Below are positions 1 through 9,599 of a stretch of DNA of 64,000 bases, one piece after another. A model generated the notes under the pieces. That model did no database searches and was not told the DNA's origin. It saw only the letters and a program-made list of their open reading frames with translations. Position 1 is the stretch's first letter, and every line of letters starts with the position of its first letter. The stretch is from Stentor roeselii (Eukaryota; Ciliophora; Heterotrichea; Heterotrichida; Stentoridae): assembly GCA_006503475.1 (NCBI GenBank), contig RSEH01000029.1:148119-212118 (forward strand). The letters run 5' to 3'. The position numbers and the translations under genes are program-made.

Positions 1-2535
1 TGCTATTTGAAGCCAAGCAGGTCCGCATTCAACAAGCAAAATTTTATACATAAGGTCTTCGATTTCCTGATATATCTGGCCAGGCACATTATTAACCAAA
101 GTCTTAAACAAAGCTTTCAATATATCCTGATAATGGATTAAAAGTCTATTCTCAGTAGCCTGATCATAAAATCGTCCCTCCTTATGACAATACTCTAAAC
201 TCGCTTCCAAAAATCCATAAAGACATTTCGCAGCTTCATAATGTTGAAGTCCGACTCCAGCTTTAGCCAAAACAACAACATTTTCAAAGACTTCAGTCCT
301 GACAACAGCAAGTTCCAAATGCACAATATTTCTACTGACCATTCCAAAGAAGTCCTCAGTGAGTTCAGGGTTATTCTCTAAAGCATCAACCGAGTTCAAA
401 ACAACTAAACAACTATTGACCAGGGTGTTAAAAACCTGAATCATAGTAGACTGATACATGTTTTCCTTCCCAAAAATCTTCACCAGTTGTTCAGCCATAT
501 ACAAATAAGACGAATGTTTAAATTGACTGAACTGTCCTACAATAATCTGCAAAAAGTCCTCTAAAAACTCAGCAAAAGCTTTAGATAGTTTTTTAATAGC
601 ATGTTTGACAATTCTACAGATTTCTTCAACAGCGTTATCTGACTTTTGAAAGTCTGAAACAAGTGACCTAAGAGTGGGCCACAAGTTTTTAAACAAGTTG
701 TAAACAAGTAGAGGTTCAATTGTCTTATCCTCAACAGTGACTTTGAAAATAATAGCGAGCTTATCACAATTATGTATCAAGACCTCCTCTGTAGGACTAT
801 TCAGAAGTCGTTCAGCGTAAACCCGTGCAAGTTCAAAAATATTTAAATGTTGTTGACTTCTCCAAATGACAGTAGCGATTCCTTCTAAAATCCCTTCATG
901 ACTGGAGGCAGGAAGACTTTCACACAAAGGCTGAATACTAAGCAAGACAGACGAGTGTCTTCCAAGTGCTTCATAGTTAATCATTAAAGTCCTTCTAAGC
1001 GCATAAGCCACTACCTTTCCTTTTACCCCCTTTTGAATACAAGCGACGAGATAATCAAAAACTGGTCGAAGTACAGTTTCACTTAATTCTTTTGAAGTAT
1101 TCTCTAAAATCGAGCAAATTGTCAAGTTTACCTGATTCACAGGCCATACCTGTGAACAAAGCTGAGAAAGGATCTGGTTCAGCTCGTCTGTCAGATCTTT
1201 TTTGTCACAAAGCTCTGCGATTGAAGCGGCACATCCTGCAATGGCTTCTATTTGACTGAATCTTTCATAATCTGATTGGGAAGGGTTTGAAAGAATTGAT
1301 GATAGATGAGCTTTTAAAGGACTTAGAAAGTTCTGGCAGGTTAGAATGTCGCAAATGTAAGAGATTATGATTGATATGTTGTATCTTAAACCTTCTGTTT
1401 CTTTTTCGATACCTGATTCGAGCTCTTCACGACTTAGCTGGAAATGATTTATGCAGATTGGAAGAAGACGGTTTAGAAGTGAGATGAAAAAGTCGCTTAT
1501 TGAGGATTTTTGTTGGGCTTCTAGTCCTGTGAATCGCTTGCATATTCCACGCCAGAACTGTGTCAGCTCGTAAATAGCTTCTGATGATTTTGTTGCACAG
1601 AGGTCCACTAGGACGTCGAGAATCACCTGAGACTTGCCGAGTAAGATCTGATCCATGTGGACTAGACCTAAGCTTGTGAAGATTTTTACATACCCTTCAA
1701 TCACTGAAAAATCCTGAACAGCCCTCAAAGCATCCTGCCTAATAGAAACCAAGAACCCAACAAGTGTCTTAACAGTCTCCTGATAAACCTGATAATCCTC
1801 AGTCAAATAAATGAGTTCACAAAGCACGCCACATCCCGTCTCAAAATGTTCCGGAGCCTTAACCGCCTCACAAGTCATGACCAACAAGCGACTTCCAGGC
1901 AGTACTTCCGCAACTTCTCTATCAACTCCAAAATGGACCCAAGCCAAAAAGACTTCCAAAACAAGTCTTGAATGAGAACCTGCGCATTCTTCAAGAAACT
2001 TGAAAATCTGGGTAGTTTGTTTTTCTAAAAAGCACTGCAAACTATTAACTTTCTCTGAATCAACAACAATTGACTGGTTGTTGACTTCTTCAGCGATGCA
2101 CTTAAGGACTTCCAAAAAGACCTGAGTTTGACTGGAGAAGACTGAAGCCAGTTCAGAAAGCATTGAAGCAGACCAGGTCTCTACAAGATGAACGGCGAGG
2201 ATTCCGATGCTTTGGGCGAGTTGTCTCATTACTTTTTCTTGCCCCGCGAACTTAAAGCACAGGCTCAGCAGGTTGGACTTGAATTGGTTGGTGTCGAGTT
2301 GTCTGATTTCTTCGAAGTCGAAGAGAAGTTTGGTTTTTAGAGTCTGCGCGTTGAAGATGTAAACGTACTCGGGTAGGCCTGGAGTCTCGAACAATTGACC
2401 TAGAACTGACCAGGGAGATGCGGACTTACGGTAGTGACCCAACCATCGGTCTGCTGATTTTATGTCTTCTGGATTTTTACTCGTGTAGAGACAGTGGATC
2501 GCGTTCAGCACCTTGTCGACTGAGAACTCTTCCAT
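1..2535 (-). CDS. Transportin-3/importin-13-like nuclear import receptor (3' end beyond window)
   Basis: A single open frame runs from ATG at 2535 to the window edge with no stop in the parts I translated (845 codons). The N-terminus contains DRWLGHYRKSASPW and, about 30 residues later, FNAQTLKTKLLFDFEEI. These match the TNPO3/importin-13 signature (WL-x-x-x-x-x-S...AW and FAAQT-x-K-x-K). The C-terminal half is helical, HEAT-like (KGKVVAYALRRTLMINYEALGR and later ELAVVRTEVFENVV) and aligns in order with the TNPO3 C-terminus. Human TNPO3 is about 923 residues, so roughly 80 residues are missing. Known role of the family: Ran-dependent import receptors carrying SR-type and other cargo into the nucleus. 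The start is set by the conserved N-terminus and an ATAAATG context. A divergent gene starts only 13 bp away. Confidence 0.85.
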   Translation of the reverse strand, partial: MEEFSVDKVLNAIHCLYTSKNPEDIKSADRWLGHYRKSASPWSVLGQLFETPGLPEYVYIFNAQTLKTKLLFDFEEIRQLDTNQFKSNLLSLCFKFAGQEKVMRQLAQSIGILAVHLVETWSASMLSELASVFSSQTQVFLEVLKCIAEEVNNQSIVVDSEKVNSLQCFLEKQTTQIFKFLEECAGSHSRLVLEVFLAWVHFGVDREVAEVLPGSRLLVMTCEAVKAPEHFETGCGVLCELIYLTEDYQVYQETVKTLVGFLVSIRQDALRAVQDFSVIEGYVKIFTSLGLVHMDQILLGKSQVILDVLVDLCATKSSEAIYELTQFWRGICKRFTGLEAQQKSSISDFFISLLNRLLPICINHFQLSREELESGIEKETEGLRYNISIIISYICDILTCQNFLSPLKAHLSSILSNPSQSDYERFSQIEAIAGCAASIAELCDKKDLTDELNQILSQLCSQVWPVNQVNLTICSILENTSKELSETVLRPVFDYLVACIQKGVKGKVVAYALRRTLMINYEALGRHSSVLLSIQPLCESLPASSHEGILEGIATVIWRSQQHLNIFELARVYAERLLNSPTEEVLIHNCDKLAIIFKVTVEDKTIEPLLVYNLFKNLWPTLRSLVSDFQKSDNAVEEICRIVKHAIKKLSKAFAEFLEDFLQIIVGQFSQFKHSSYLYMAEQLVKIFGKENMYQSTMIQVFNTLVNSCLVVLNSVDALENNPELTEDFFGMVSRNIVHLELAVVRTEVFENVVVLAKAGVGLQHYEAAKCLYGFLEASLEYCHKEGRFYDQATENRLLIHYQDILKALFKTLVNNVPGQIYQEIEDLMYKILLVECGPAWLQIA

Positions 2536-2548
2536 TTATTACACAATC
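2536..2548. promoter_or_regulatory. 13-bp spacer between two divergent start codons
   Basis: Only 13 bp separate the ATG of the minus-strand importin (2535) from the first ATG of the plus-strand gene (2549). Both 5' UTRs and any core promoter must lie in this spacer or overlap the opposite coding sequence. I see no separate promoter motif. Confidence 0.4.
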
Positions 2549-4678
2549 ATGGAGTCATCCGAAGAGTCATTCGAAATCCCTGAAGCCCATTCACAGCTGA
2601 CCAAAGCCATTCACTCATATCAAGACCTTCTCGAAAAATGCAAAAAGGTAACAAGACTAGGAAATTACCACAAATATTACCAAAAGCACCTAGTCAAACA
2701 TTGTGACAAACTAAAAGAATCCCAGATCTCAAAGGTCCAACTTCTAATATCTCCCGGTGTTGGAACAGACCACAACTTCAACCTTTTTCGTTTTTTAACT
2801 TCAAAACTTCCAAAGCTAAACCTTTCATTTCCCATCATCGACACACTAATCCTCAGTCCTCAAGATCAAAATTTCATTCGTAACGACCTTGAAGGAAAAT
2901 TTGAACAACACTCAAATCATTCAGCTGTTCAAGAGTTCTTCAAAAGACTCAGATTCGGCAACGATGGAATCCCTGTATGTCTTGCAAAGCCTGACAACGG
3001 TAAACTGCTTCTTTTTGATTCAGTTTTAAATGTTTCCAGGTTTCTTTTAGAGAACCCTTCTTTTGAAGGCTCTCTTCAGAGTTATGTGGCTTCAGCGCAT
3101 TTAAACATTATTCGAGTTCATTGGAAGGACTCAGGGCAGGTCAGAAGTTTTTTAATAAAAAAAAAAAATTTGCAGGTTTCAGGACTTGCAAAAGAACCGA
3201 TTAAAGTAAAAGTCACTAACAAGGTCTTTGCATCGACTGAAGCAAGTGAAGACGACTCGTTGAAGCCAGGGCAGACAGATGAAGAATGCTTAAACTACGC
3301 ATTTGGAGTAGTAAAAAAACATAAAAGAGCTCAATTACGACGTATTTCTTTTTTAAATGACAATACCACCCAAGAGCTTCCTTCAAGTAAATTATTTTCT
3401 ATTTATGAACACCCTGTCAATAGCTTTCCAAGTCTCAGCTCATTTTTAGAACAAGTCGCAAAAAAATGTAAAGATCTCAACGTCCACCCTTGGAATGCGG
3501 AAGAGCCTGAAACGCTTCATCTGAATGAAAAAGACGCTGAAAAGTTTTTAGTGCTTGGAACTGACCCGGAGCACTTGGAAGTGACTGAACTTAAAACAGT
3601 TTATCATCAAGTTTTCACTACTTTAATGAAAGTTGCAGCACTTGTCGACCGTCATTTGTTGAAACAAAAAAAATCATTAAAGGAAATTTCTTTAGACTTC
3701 CTCAAAGACCGTGATTGGCGACTGTTTAAAGTGCATGATATTAAAATCAATGAATCACTTGCAGACTTTCGAGAAATTTCAGCACCTTTCAACAAATTAA
3801 GCTTCAGTAGTTTTGTACCGCCTTTAAAGAACCAGAATAAAAAACTTGATATGCTTTGTGTGAAAATCAGAAATATTCCTTCTAAAAGACCAGACCCGCC
3901 TCTTCTTCATAAGCGGACAATGATGAGTACTCAAACCCCCATGCCTATCAGGTACCCGGTGATTAAAGAAAAGGCAAAAGGCTCAATTTCAGGACTTAGA
4001 GAAAAATTCGACAGTTTTTTAAAAAAAACTGAAGATTTACAAGTTTTCGACAACTTGAAACTCGACCAACAGAAACAAACTTTAATTGAAAATTATCTTG
4101 AAAGTTTCACAGGTTATGCTAAAAACTTGAAAGAAATCGAAGCGAAAAAATCACTGAACAACTCAGAAGTCTCTGCAAGTTTTAACAAAGAAATAAAAGG
4201 AAAAACTTCTAGTTTTAACTTAAAACCTGTGATGAAAGAATACAACTCGATGATGATCCACGTTCGAAGAGTTAATATGAAGAAGAAAAAACCTTTAATT
4301 GAGAATTACGGAGGAGAAGACTTTTTCCGCAATATTATTAAAAACTTCTGTCAACGGGTAGTGAGTTTAGAGAATATAAACAAGCGAGTCTCTGCAATGT
4401 CAAGAGAAGTATTTCACGGAATGTTTTTGAAAGGTTTAGGATGTGTGTTTAACTCAAATCTCACTTTAAACTTTCGACAACTAGTCCGACAACGACATAA
4501 AAATCTAGGAATCGATTCAGAGACCTACAAGAGTTTCTGTGGAATTTTCATGGTAGTCTTACAAGAAGCGAAGATATTACCCTCTGATTTAGAAGTGATC
4601 AACGACAACCTTTTATCTTTCTCAGGGTCAATTTGTTGTCCAGGGAAGAATTCAAAGCAAGTTGATCGAATATTGTAA
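2549..4678 (+). CDS. Large protein of unknown function (709 aa)
   Basis: I do not recognise this protein. It is lysine- and leucine-rich, looks soluble, and has no signal peptide or obvious membrane segment. Residues around 340-420 form a helical block (VYHQVFTTLMKVAALVDRHLL, then KEISLDFLKDRDWRLFKV). The C-terminal third is basic with coiled-coil propensity, ending in a more hydrophobic domain around CVFNSNLTLNFRQLVRQ. The frame extends upstream to a TTG at 2513, but the first ATG is at 2549; the upstream extension would overlap the importin start and has no support. The stop is 12 bp before the rhomboid gene. Codon endings shift from C/A-rich at the 5' end to T-rich near 3000. Confidence 0.75.
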   Translation: MESSEESFEIPEAHSQLTKAIHSYQDLLEKCKKVTRLGNYHKYYQKHLVKHCDKLKESQISKVQLLISPGVGTDHNFNLFRFLTSKLPKLNLSFPIIDTLILSPQDQNFIRNDLEGKFEQHSNHSAVQEFFKRLRFGNDGIPVCLAKPDNGKLLLFDSVLNVSRFLLENPSFEGSLQSYVASAHLNIIRVHWKDSGQVRSFLIKKKNLQVSGLAKEPIKVKVTNKVFASTEASEDDSLKPGQTDEECLNYAFGVVKKHKRAQLRRISFLNDNTTQELPSSKLFSIYEHPVNSFPSLSSFLEQVAKKCKDLNVHPWNAEEPETLHLNEKDAEKFLVLGTDPEHLEVTELKTVYHQVFTTLMKVAALVDRHLLKQKKSLKEISLDFLKDRDWRLFKVHDIKINESLADFREISAPFNKLSFSSFVPPLKNQNKKLDMLCVKIRNIPSKRPDPPLLHKRTMMSTQTPMPIRYPVIKEKAKGSISGLREKFDSFLKKTEDLQVFDNLKLDQQKQTLIENYLESFTGYAKNLKEIEAKKSLNNSEVSASFNKEIKGKTSSFNLKPVMKEYNSMMIHVRRVNMKKKKPLIENYGGEDFFRNIIKNFCQRVVSLENINKRVSAMSREVFHGMFLKGLGCVFNSNLTLNFRQLVRQRHKNLGIDSETYKSFCGIFMVVLQEAKILPSDLEVINDNLLSFSGSICCPGKNSKQVDRIL

Positions 4679-4690
4679 ATTAATCTATAA

Positions 4691-5530
4691 ATGAGACTTT
4701 TTCAAAGTGACCAAGATTTTAAAGACCAGGTCAAGTCTTACATGCCTGACTTCAACATCAGTTCATTTAACTTTAAAATAACTGTGATTTTCAACTAGGT
4801 AGGGCAAGTGCTTATCTTTCTGTTCACACTTTTATTAAGTGGAGACCCGAACAAGCCCTCGACATGTGCCTTGTTACTTTTAGGAGCAAAGGTAAAGTTT
4901 AACTAGTTCACTCCTCTTATCGTTGTTGACTATGAAGTCCTTCGTCTGGTGCTTCCAGTGATGCTACACGGCTCAGTGATGCATTTAGTGGTAATCTCAA
5001 GTAAGGGCAACATGTTTTTTCAACTGAGATTCGGCTTCTCCGCTGAAAAGTTCTACGGGACTAGAAGATACATCGCGATTTATCTACTTTCAGGATTAGG
5101 AGGGAATGTTTTAAGTGCTTACATGATGCCTGGAACAGTTTCGATCGGCGCTTCTTCTGCGATTTTTGGGATTATTGCAGTTTATGGAATTTACATCGCT
5201 TATAACTGGCATCACATGGGTCAAGGTCGAGATTGTATTTTGATTATTTATGGATCAATGGTCATTTACCAGTTCATTGAAAGTTTCTTCACACCCACCA
5301 TTGACCTCTATGGACATCTTGGAGGGTATCTTGTTGGAGGCTTTACTAGTCTCATGCTTTTGCATAGAGAAGAGTCTTCAAAAAAGTGGAATGCTTTAGT
5401 CGCCGCTTGTTTTGTCGCCTTTTGTCTTTATTTTGCAGTTTTTTTCGTTTTGCTCTTTGGAATTGATTTTAACTGCGACTCGGAATGTCATCCTTGCAAT
5501 GGACTTAAGTATAACCCGAACTTTACATAG
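4691..5530 (+). CDS. Rhomboid-family intramembrane serine protease (three 15-nt introns)
   Basis: The spliced product is 264 residues. Removing introns at 4784-4798, 4892-4906 and 4991-5005 joins four exons into a typical rhomboid: N-terminal membrane segment (VLIFLFTLLLSG), the L1 region, HLVGN (HxxxN motif), LSGLGGNVLSAY, catalytic serine in SIGASSAIFG, and catalytic histidine in YGHLGGYLVGG, then a last hydrophobic segment. The Ser-His dyad is intact, so it should be an active membrane protease cleaving transmembrane substrates. The first two introns are required: the first contains the in-frame TAG that would end the protein, and the second also ends in an in-frame TAG. The third has no stop, but its removal restores rhomboid spacing. 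A small membrane-protein gene begins 18 bp downstream. Confidence 0.88.
4784..4798 (+). other. 15-nt intron 1 of the rhomboid gene
   Basis: GTGATTTTCAACTAG. It contains the in-frame TAG that would otherwise end the protein after 35 codons. Removal keeps the frame. It has a GTG 5' end rather than the usual GTA, and A at position 10. Confidence 0.75.
4892..4906 (+). other. 15-nt intron 2 of the rhomboid gene
   Basis: GTAAAGTTTAACTAG, ending in an in-frame TAG. Removal joins LLLLGAK to FTPLIVVDYEVLRL, which fits the rhomboid N-terminal region. Confidence 0.85.
4991..5005 (+). other. Hidden in-frame 15-nt intron 3 of the rhomboid gene
   Basis: GTAATCTCAAGTAAG has no in-frame stop, so unspliced translation stays open and inserts five residues. 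Splicing gives HLVGNMFFQLRFG, the family's HxxxN motif with correct spacing; without splicing the motif is broken. Confidence 0.7.
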
Positions 5531-5548
5531 GTTAATAGATTGTTATAA

Positions 5549-5884
5549 ATGTTTGAACAGAGGCCACCTTCGAGAGGAACTGTTGTTATGGTCTTGTTGA
5601 TTGTTTTAGCACTTATGTTGCCCACTTTGATCTTTTCGAAGGGCTCTGAGAATACTGAACAGCAGACGAAAAATAGGAAAGAGATTTTGTAAGGATTATG
5701 AAGGAATTATTTGAAAAAAGCAACTAGGATGATGGTTAAGGAAAGGGATGTCATGGTGAGGGAGATTGAATTGATTTATTTGGAGAATCATGAAAATTTT
5801 ACTCAGAGTGTGGTTGATAAGCTTGACTTGAAATTTAAGAAAATCAAGGATTATTCTGAGACTATCAGCAAATATTTAGACTAA
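5549..5884 (+). CDS. Small single-pass membrane protein, unknown (106 aa, one intron)
   Basis: ATG at 5549 sits in a TATAAATG context. A short basic N-terminus is followed by a strong membrane segment (GTVVMVLLIVLALMLPTLIF) and a charged, probably helical tail. Unspliced, the frame hits TAA at 5690. Removing a 15-nt intron at 5689-5703 joins KEI to NYLKKATRMM and opens the frame to TAA at 5882-5884. The tail (KERDVMVREIELIYLEN, then KLDLKFKKIKDYSETI) has coiled-coil propensity. Size and topology would suit a tail-anchored or SNARE-like adaptor, but I see no diagnostic motif. Its stop lies 2 bp from the stop of the convergent kelch gene. Confidence 0.72.
5689..5703 (+). other. 15-nt intron in the small membrane-protein gene
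   Basis: GTAAGGATTATGAAG. It removes an in-frame TAA and restores a continuous reading frame of about 60 further codons. It ends AAG instead of TAG. Confidence 0.8.
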
Positions 5885-5886
5885 CT

Positions 5887-7191
5887 TTAATTAAAAAATG
5901 AATCAAAGAAGTCTTGGCTCTGCACAAGTTTAATCCTGTCAAGGTTCCCATTCACCAAGTTGAACTTATACAAAAACGAGTCACTCATAGCAAAATAAAA
6001 ACTAGTCCCTCTCTTAACAGGATAGCTCAAAAGTACAACCTCCTCTGAAAGTATATTCCTTTTCTCACTGAGTACCCATTGTTCACTATCCTTAACAAAA
6101 ACCTTATTTCCAAAAAGCAGATAAACAATACTTCCTTCCAAAAGCAGAATTTTAGCCCCTGAGTTAAGTTCCATAAGATTCTCATAACAATCCTTGCCAA
6201 TATCATAAAATAAAACCCCAAGTCGATACCCAGACACTAAAATTCCAGAGTCTTTAACAATAGCACAATTATAATCACTTCCAAAAGGCAAACAACAGAT
6301 ACTACTCCATTTATCCTCATAAACATTATACTTTTCACAATCAGAGTAAAGCGAACTAAGCATTCCTGAGCCTCCAAAAACATAAACAAAAGGTTTAAAA
6401 AACGCACAAACACCAACAGTGTACTTTTTATTAATTCCATCCGCTTTTTTCTCTACTTTCTTAAAATCCACATCAATAAAATACGTGCTCATCAACGGAG
6501 AATATAACCTGTTAAGTTGCCCACCATAGTGAAAAACCTTTCGCTGAGGAAGTTGACACCATCCTGCATAATCCCCAAAGAAATCTTCACTTTCCACTTC
6601 AAAAGACCTGGACTCCATACAAAGCAAGTCAAATTCGATTACTTTTTTCGAGTTTTTTTCAAACCAGACAAAACTCTTGAGAAGTTCGGAAGACTCTCGA
6701 GAAGGAACCAACTTCAAGTATATTGAAAAGTCTTGACTGAAGAAGTCAAAAAGCTCTGAGTCGAGTTTTGAACTGTTTAAAGGGTCGATTGTTAAGTCGA
6801 AGTCTTCTGTTTCTAGGAATTTTTGGTATATTGGGTTGGGAACTGAATTGGAATTGAGGACTGAAGTTAAATGATTCAGGGATTCAGATTTTTTATTGTT
6901 TAAATCGTTTAAGACTTGTCTTTGGTAGGTTAGTATTGAGTGGATTAACTCACTGCACTTTTTTGTGATTTTTTCTGTTAGTTGATGAAGGATTTCGTAG
7001 GTTTTTAATTGGCTTTTTATGAAGAGAGCTTTTTGTGAGTCGCTTAAGTGGGTGTAAAGATTTTGTAACTCGTGAGGACCTTTGGAAAGGCAGTGATCGG
7101 ATGAATGGGTCGGGCAGAGGTAGAGATTTGATGATTTGCATAAACATTGAAAACGAGCTGGCTCTTGACAGATGTCGTAAGAACAGATCAT
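5887..7191 (-). CDS. B-box-like zinc-finger / kelch-repeat protein (434 aa)
   Basis: The N-terminus has a Cys/His array C3-x4-C8-x7-C16-x-C18-x7-C26-x2-H29-x3-H33, then a further His, resembling a B-box cross-brace zinc site. A helical linker (about 60-150) follows, then a beta-propeller with kelch signatures (FVYVFGGSGMLSSLYSDCEKYNV, and FHYGG earlier). This layout recalls TRIM-like or kelch adaptors for protein-protein interaction, but there is no RING, so ligase activity cannot be claimed. The same zinc array and propeller recur at 53397 (intact) and 45045 (broken). ATG at 7191 is in a TATAAAAAAATG context. Confidence 0.7.
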   Translation of the reverse strand: MICSYDICQEPARFQCLCKSSNLYLCPTHSSDHCLSKGPHELQNLYTHLSDSQKALFIKSQLKTYEILHQLTEKITKKCSELIHSILTYQRQVLNDLNNKKSESLNHLTSVLNSNSVPNPIYQKFLETEDFDLTIDPLNSSKLDSELFDFFSQDFSIYLKLVPSRESSELLKSFVWFEKNSKKVIEFDLLCMESRSFEVESEDFFGDYAGWCQLPQRKVFHYGGQLNRLYSPLMSTYFIDVDFKKVEKKADGINKKYTVGVCAFFKPFVYVFGGSGMLSSLYSDCEKYNVYEDKWSSICCLPFGSDYNCAIVKDSGILVSGYRLGVLFYDIGKDCYENLMELNSGAKILLLEGSIVYLLFGNKVFVKDSEQWVLSEKRNILSEEVVLLSYPVKRGTSFYFAMSDSFLYKFNLVNGNLDRIKLVQSQDFFDSFFN

Positions 7192-7937
7192 TTTTTTATA
7201 GAAATGGGTTATTGAGGAATTTTTGGGAAATTTTTGTATTCTTTTAGGAGATTTTTTTTAGGTTGAAATTTTTAATGGTTTCATTTTACAGAGTACTTTT
7301 TAAATAACAATGAACTTAGTGATATTTTTACAGTAAATCTTGAATCTTTAAAGTATATATAGCCTTGATCATACTAATCAACTTCTAAAATCAACCATTA
7401 ATGAATCTTTGAAGTTATAAGCAAATATAACGTATTTATAATCTTATCTAACTGATAATAGCAAAAATATCTTTACGCTCTAAATTTAGAAAAAAATCTT
7501 GTCTTCAATATTTGACTGGACTTTTTTATCTGTTTTATTAGTTGTTTAAAATTTTCTTTCTGTGATGCCCAAATAATTCCTTAATCTAAAATTCTTCTCA
7601 AGGCTTTTCAAAAGGAAATGATATGTGCAACTATCGGTTCTGTAGGTATTTGATGAAGAAGTGAATATCCTTACCGAAAATAAATAGTTTTCCCTTGTCA
7701 TTATTCCTTTCAAATAAATCTTTTAGCATCTGAGGCTGAAAAGACCTAATCTTTTTAAACTCACAGTCTTCCTGATAATTTTATCTTAAAAATAAGATGT
7801 TCTAATAAATCTATTTATTCGATCAGTTTAAAAATATGACCTTCTCATAAAACTTTTCGCTAATTAACATATAAATAATATAGACATGTGCAAATAAGGA
7901 ATGATTTCATATGTTTTAAGAGCTTTTATAATAATAA
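7192..7937. other. AT-rich spacer between divergent genes
   Basis: About 750 bp without a supportable gene. The first 60 bp are G/T-rich on the plus strand, continuing the composition of the kelch gene's 5' end. The rest is AT-rich with many stops in all frames, and I see no repeat or RNA gene. Confidence 0.5.
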
Positions 7938-9533
7938 ATGAAGAAAAAAGACATTCCTCTGGATGACTGGCTCATGACTATTGGTAAGAAGTAATAAGTT
8001 AATCTATCTGGTACAGACCTAGATAGTTTCATTCAAACACAAAAGCAATATAAAAGAGTTTTTAAAGGGGAATTCAAAAAATTTAAATGTCCTAAATTTT
8101 CTAATCTGTTCAATCCTAATCATGTCTCTGTTTTGAATCATTTTTTCACATGTTCTTTGTTTAAAGGAATAAGAGAAAAACCTTGGAAACCTCATCTGAA
8201 GTTAATCATGTATTTCGGAAACCTTATAGATAAAAATCAATTTAATTGTCTAGAAATTCCTTGTTTTCAAGCAAAAAGTGGAATTTGGAAAGAAATCAAC
8301 GCTTGCTATCTTGAATGCTTTTTTGAAACATTTGAAACAGACATTTCTAGATCACAGTATAATTTAAATAGCTTGATAATGTTCACTGAAGAACTTAAAT
8401 CATCTGGAAACCACAAAAAAGCGAATTTTATTCAACAGAAATTTGAATTAGTTGAAAATATTTCACAAGTCTTTATAGAAAATAGCCGCAGTGATAAAGA
8501 ACAACAGAAAGATCATTCAATTGAAAAAAATAAAAAACAAAAAAAGACTTTAACTGTTGAACAAATTCATAAATCGATGCATTTTTATATTAATCGATTT
8601 GATATTTGCATTTATCAACTTATTGAAATTTTTTATCAAGATAATCTGATTTTACCTATTATTGTTAAAATTCTTGCATCGGGATTACCAAATCATGAGG
8701 ATAGCTGGAAATTTGGAATCAGTAGTTACTTAATGCACAGGTTTCCTGATATGAAATTTGATAAAATTACTAAAAAGAAACTAGAAAATTTACCACCGAG
8801 AATGTGTAGAGGACCTTCTCGAGAGTTTGGACCTTTGAATCCTAATTCAGAGATGAAATTACCTTTAAGTGAGGAACAGGTTATTTTTATTGGCTCAGTT
8901 GAGGATCTGAAATATGTTGATTTGAATAGCCAATTCATAAGTATAAGTGTAAAATCAAAAACCAGTCTTATCTTCAATAAAAATTTAGAGTCAATTATCC
9001 AAATAGCTACAGAGTCAAAAGTTTTTATTTTAGATTTACTCGTGTTGAATAAAGATCCAGCTCTTAATGAATTTCTAACAAATTTGTTTTCAGGAGAAAC
9101 TATTAAATTAGGTGTACCTTCCACAAACATATTACAAAAGATTAAAAATCACTATCCACATCTGGAATCATCTGTAAAGAACTTAAAAAATTTTATTGAT
9201 ATTTCTAGTGCTTATAAACGAGTTTATTTTAAAAATTGCTCAAAAATCTCTGATATATGCGAAGATATCTTTGGAATTCAAATGAGCAAATTTGAAAATA
9301 AATCGAATTGGGAGAATAGACCATTAAGAAAGTCTCAGCTACATCATGCTGCACTAGAGGTATTCATAAGCATAGAAATCTTTAAATCTATTTTGATTAA
9401 CTCTCAATTATCTCTAAGTGATTTCTTTTTACCTTTTAATGGAAAAATTAATCCAAGACCAAAAGTAATACCAAAAAAGAAATGCAAAATTTGTGATAGA
9501 GAAGATCACTTGGAAAATGATTGCATTTTTTAG
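7938..9533 (+). CDS. Catalytically dead DEDDy 3'-5' exonuclease paralogue with CCHC knuckle
   Basis: The spliced product is 521 residues after removing introns at 7984-7998 and 8357-8371. It aligns end to end with the gene at 13335 (shared blocks: ICIYQLIEIFY, REFGPLN, SNWENRPLRKSQLH, C-terminal CKIC-x4-H-x4-C zinc knuckle). The fold is that of EXD3/Mut-7-type DEDDy exonucleases. All catalytic positions are altered here: Exo I (DSE in the paralogue) reads SVKSK, Exo II has lost its acidic residues (GVPSTNILQKI), and Exo III YAALDA has become HAALEV. It should bind nucleic acid or partners without cleaving. The frame is open and non-catalytic motifs are conserved, so it looks like a retained pseudoenzyme rather than a decaying gene. 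Confidence 0.78.
7984..7998 (+). other. 15-nt intron 1 of the dead exonuclease gene
   Basis: GTAAGAAGTAATAAG contains the in-frame TAA just after codon 15. The position and phase match intron 1 of the paralogue at 13381. Confidence 0.85.
8357..8371 (+). other. Hidden in-frame 15-nt intron 2 of the dead exonuclease gene
   Basis: GTATAATTTAAATAG has no stop in the reading frame, so it is invisible to frame-based gene calls. It sits at the same position and phase (after RS, phase 2) as the frame-breaking intron 13748-13762 of the paralogue. Confidence 0.7.
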
Positions 9534-9599
9534 TTATTGTTAAGAAGTTAGTCTAATAAATATTCTGATCGATTAGAAAAATATTAATCTACCACCATT

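Noticed and set aside
1011-1026. 16-nt intron-like sequence (minus strand GTAAAAGGAAAGGTAG) in the importin gene
   Set aside because: Reading through gives KGKVVAYALRRTL, which fits the family; removing 16 nt would break the frame.
2513-2548. Upstream TTG start for the 709-aa gene
   Set aside because: It would overlap the importin start; the first ATG at 2549 is preferred. The same reasoning moved starts to 27931, 27983 and 39712.
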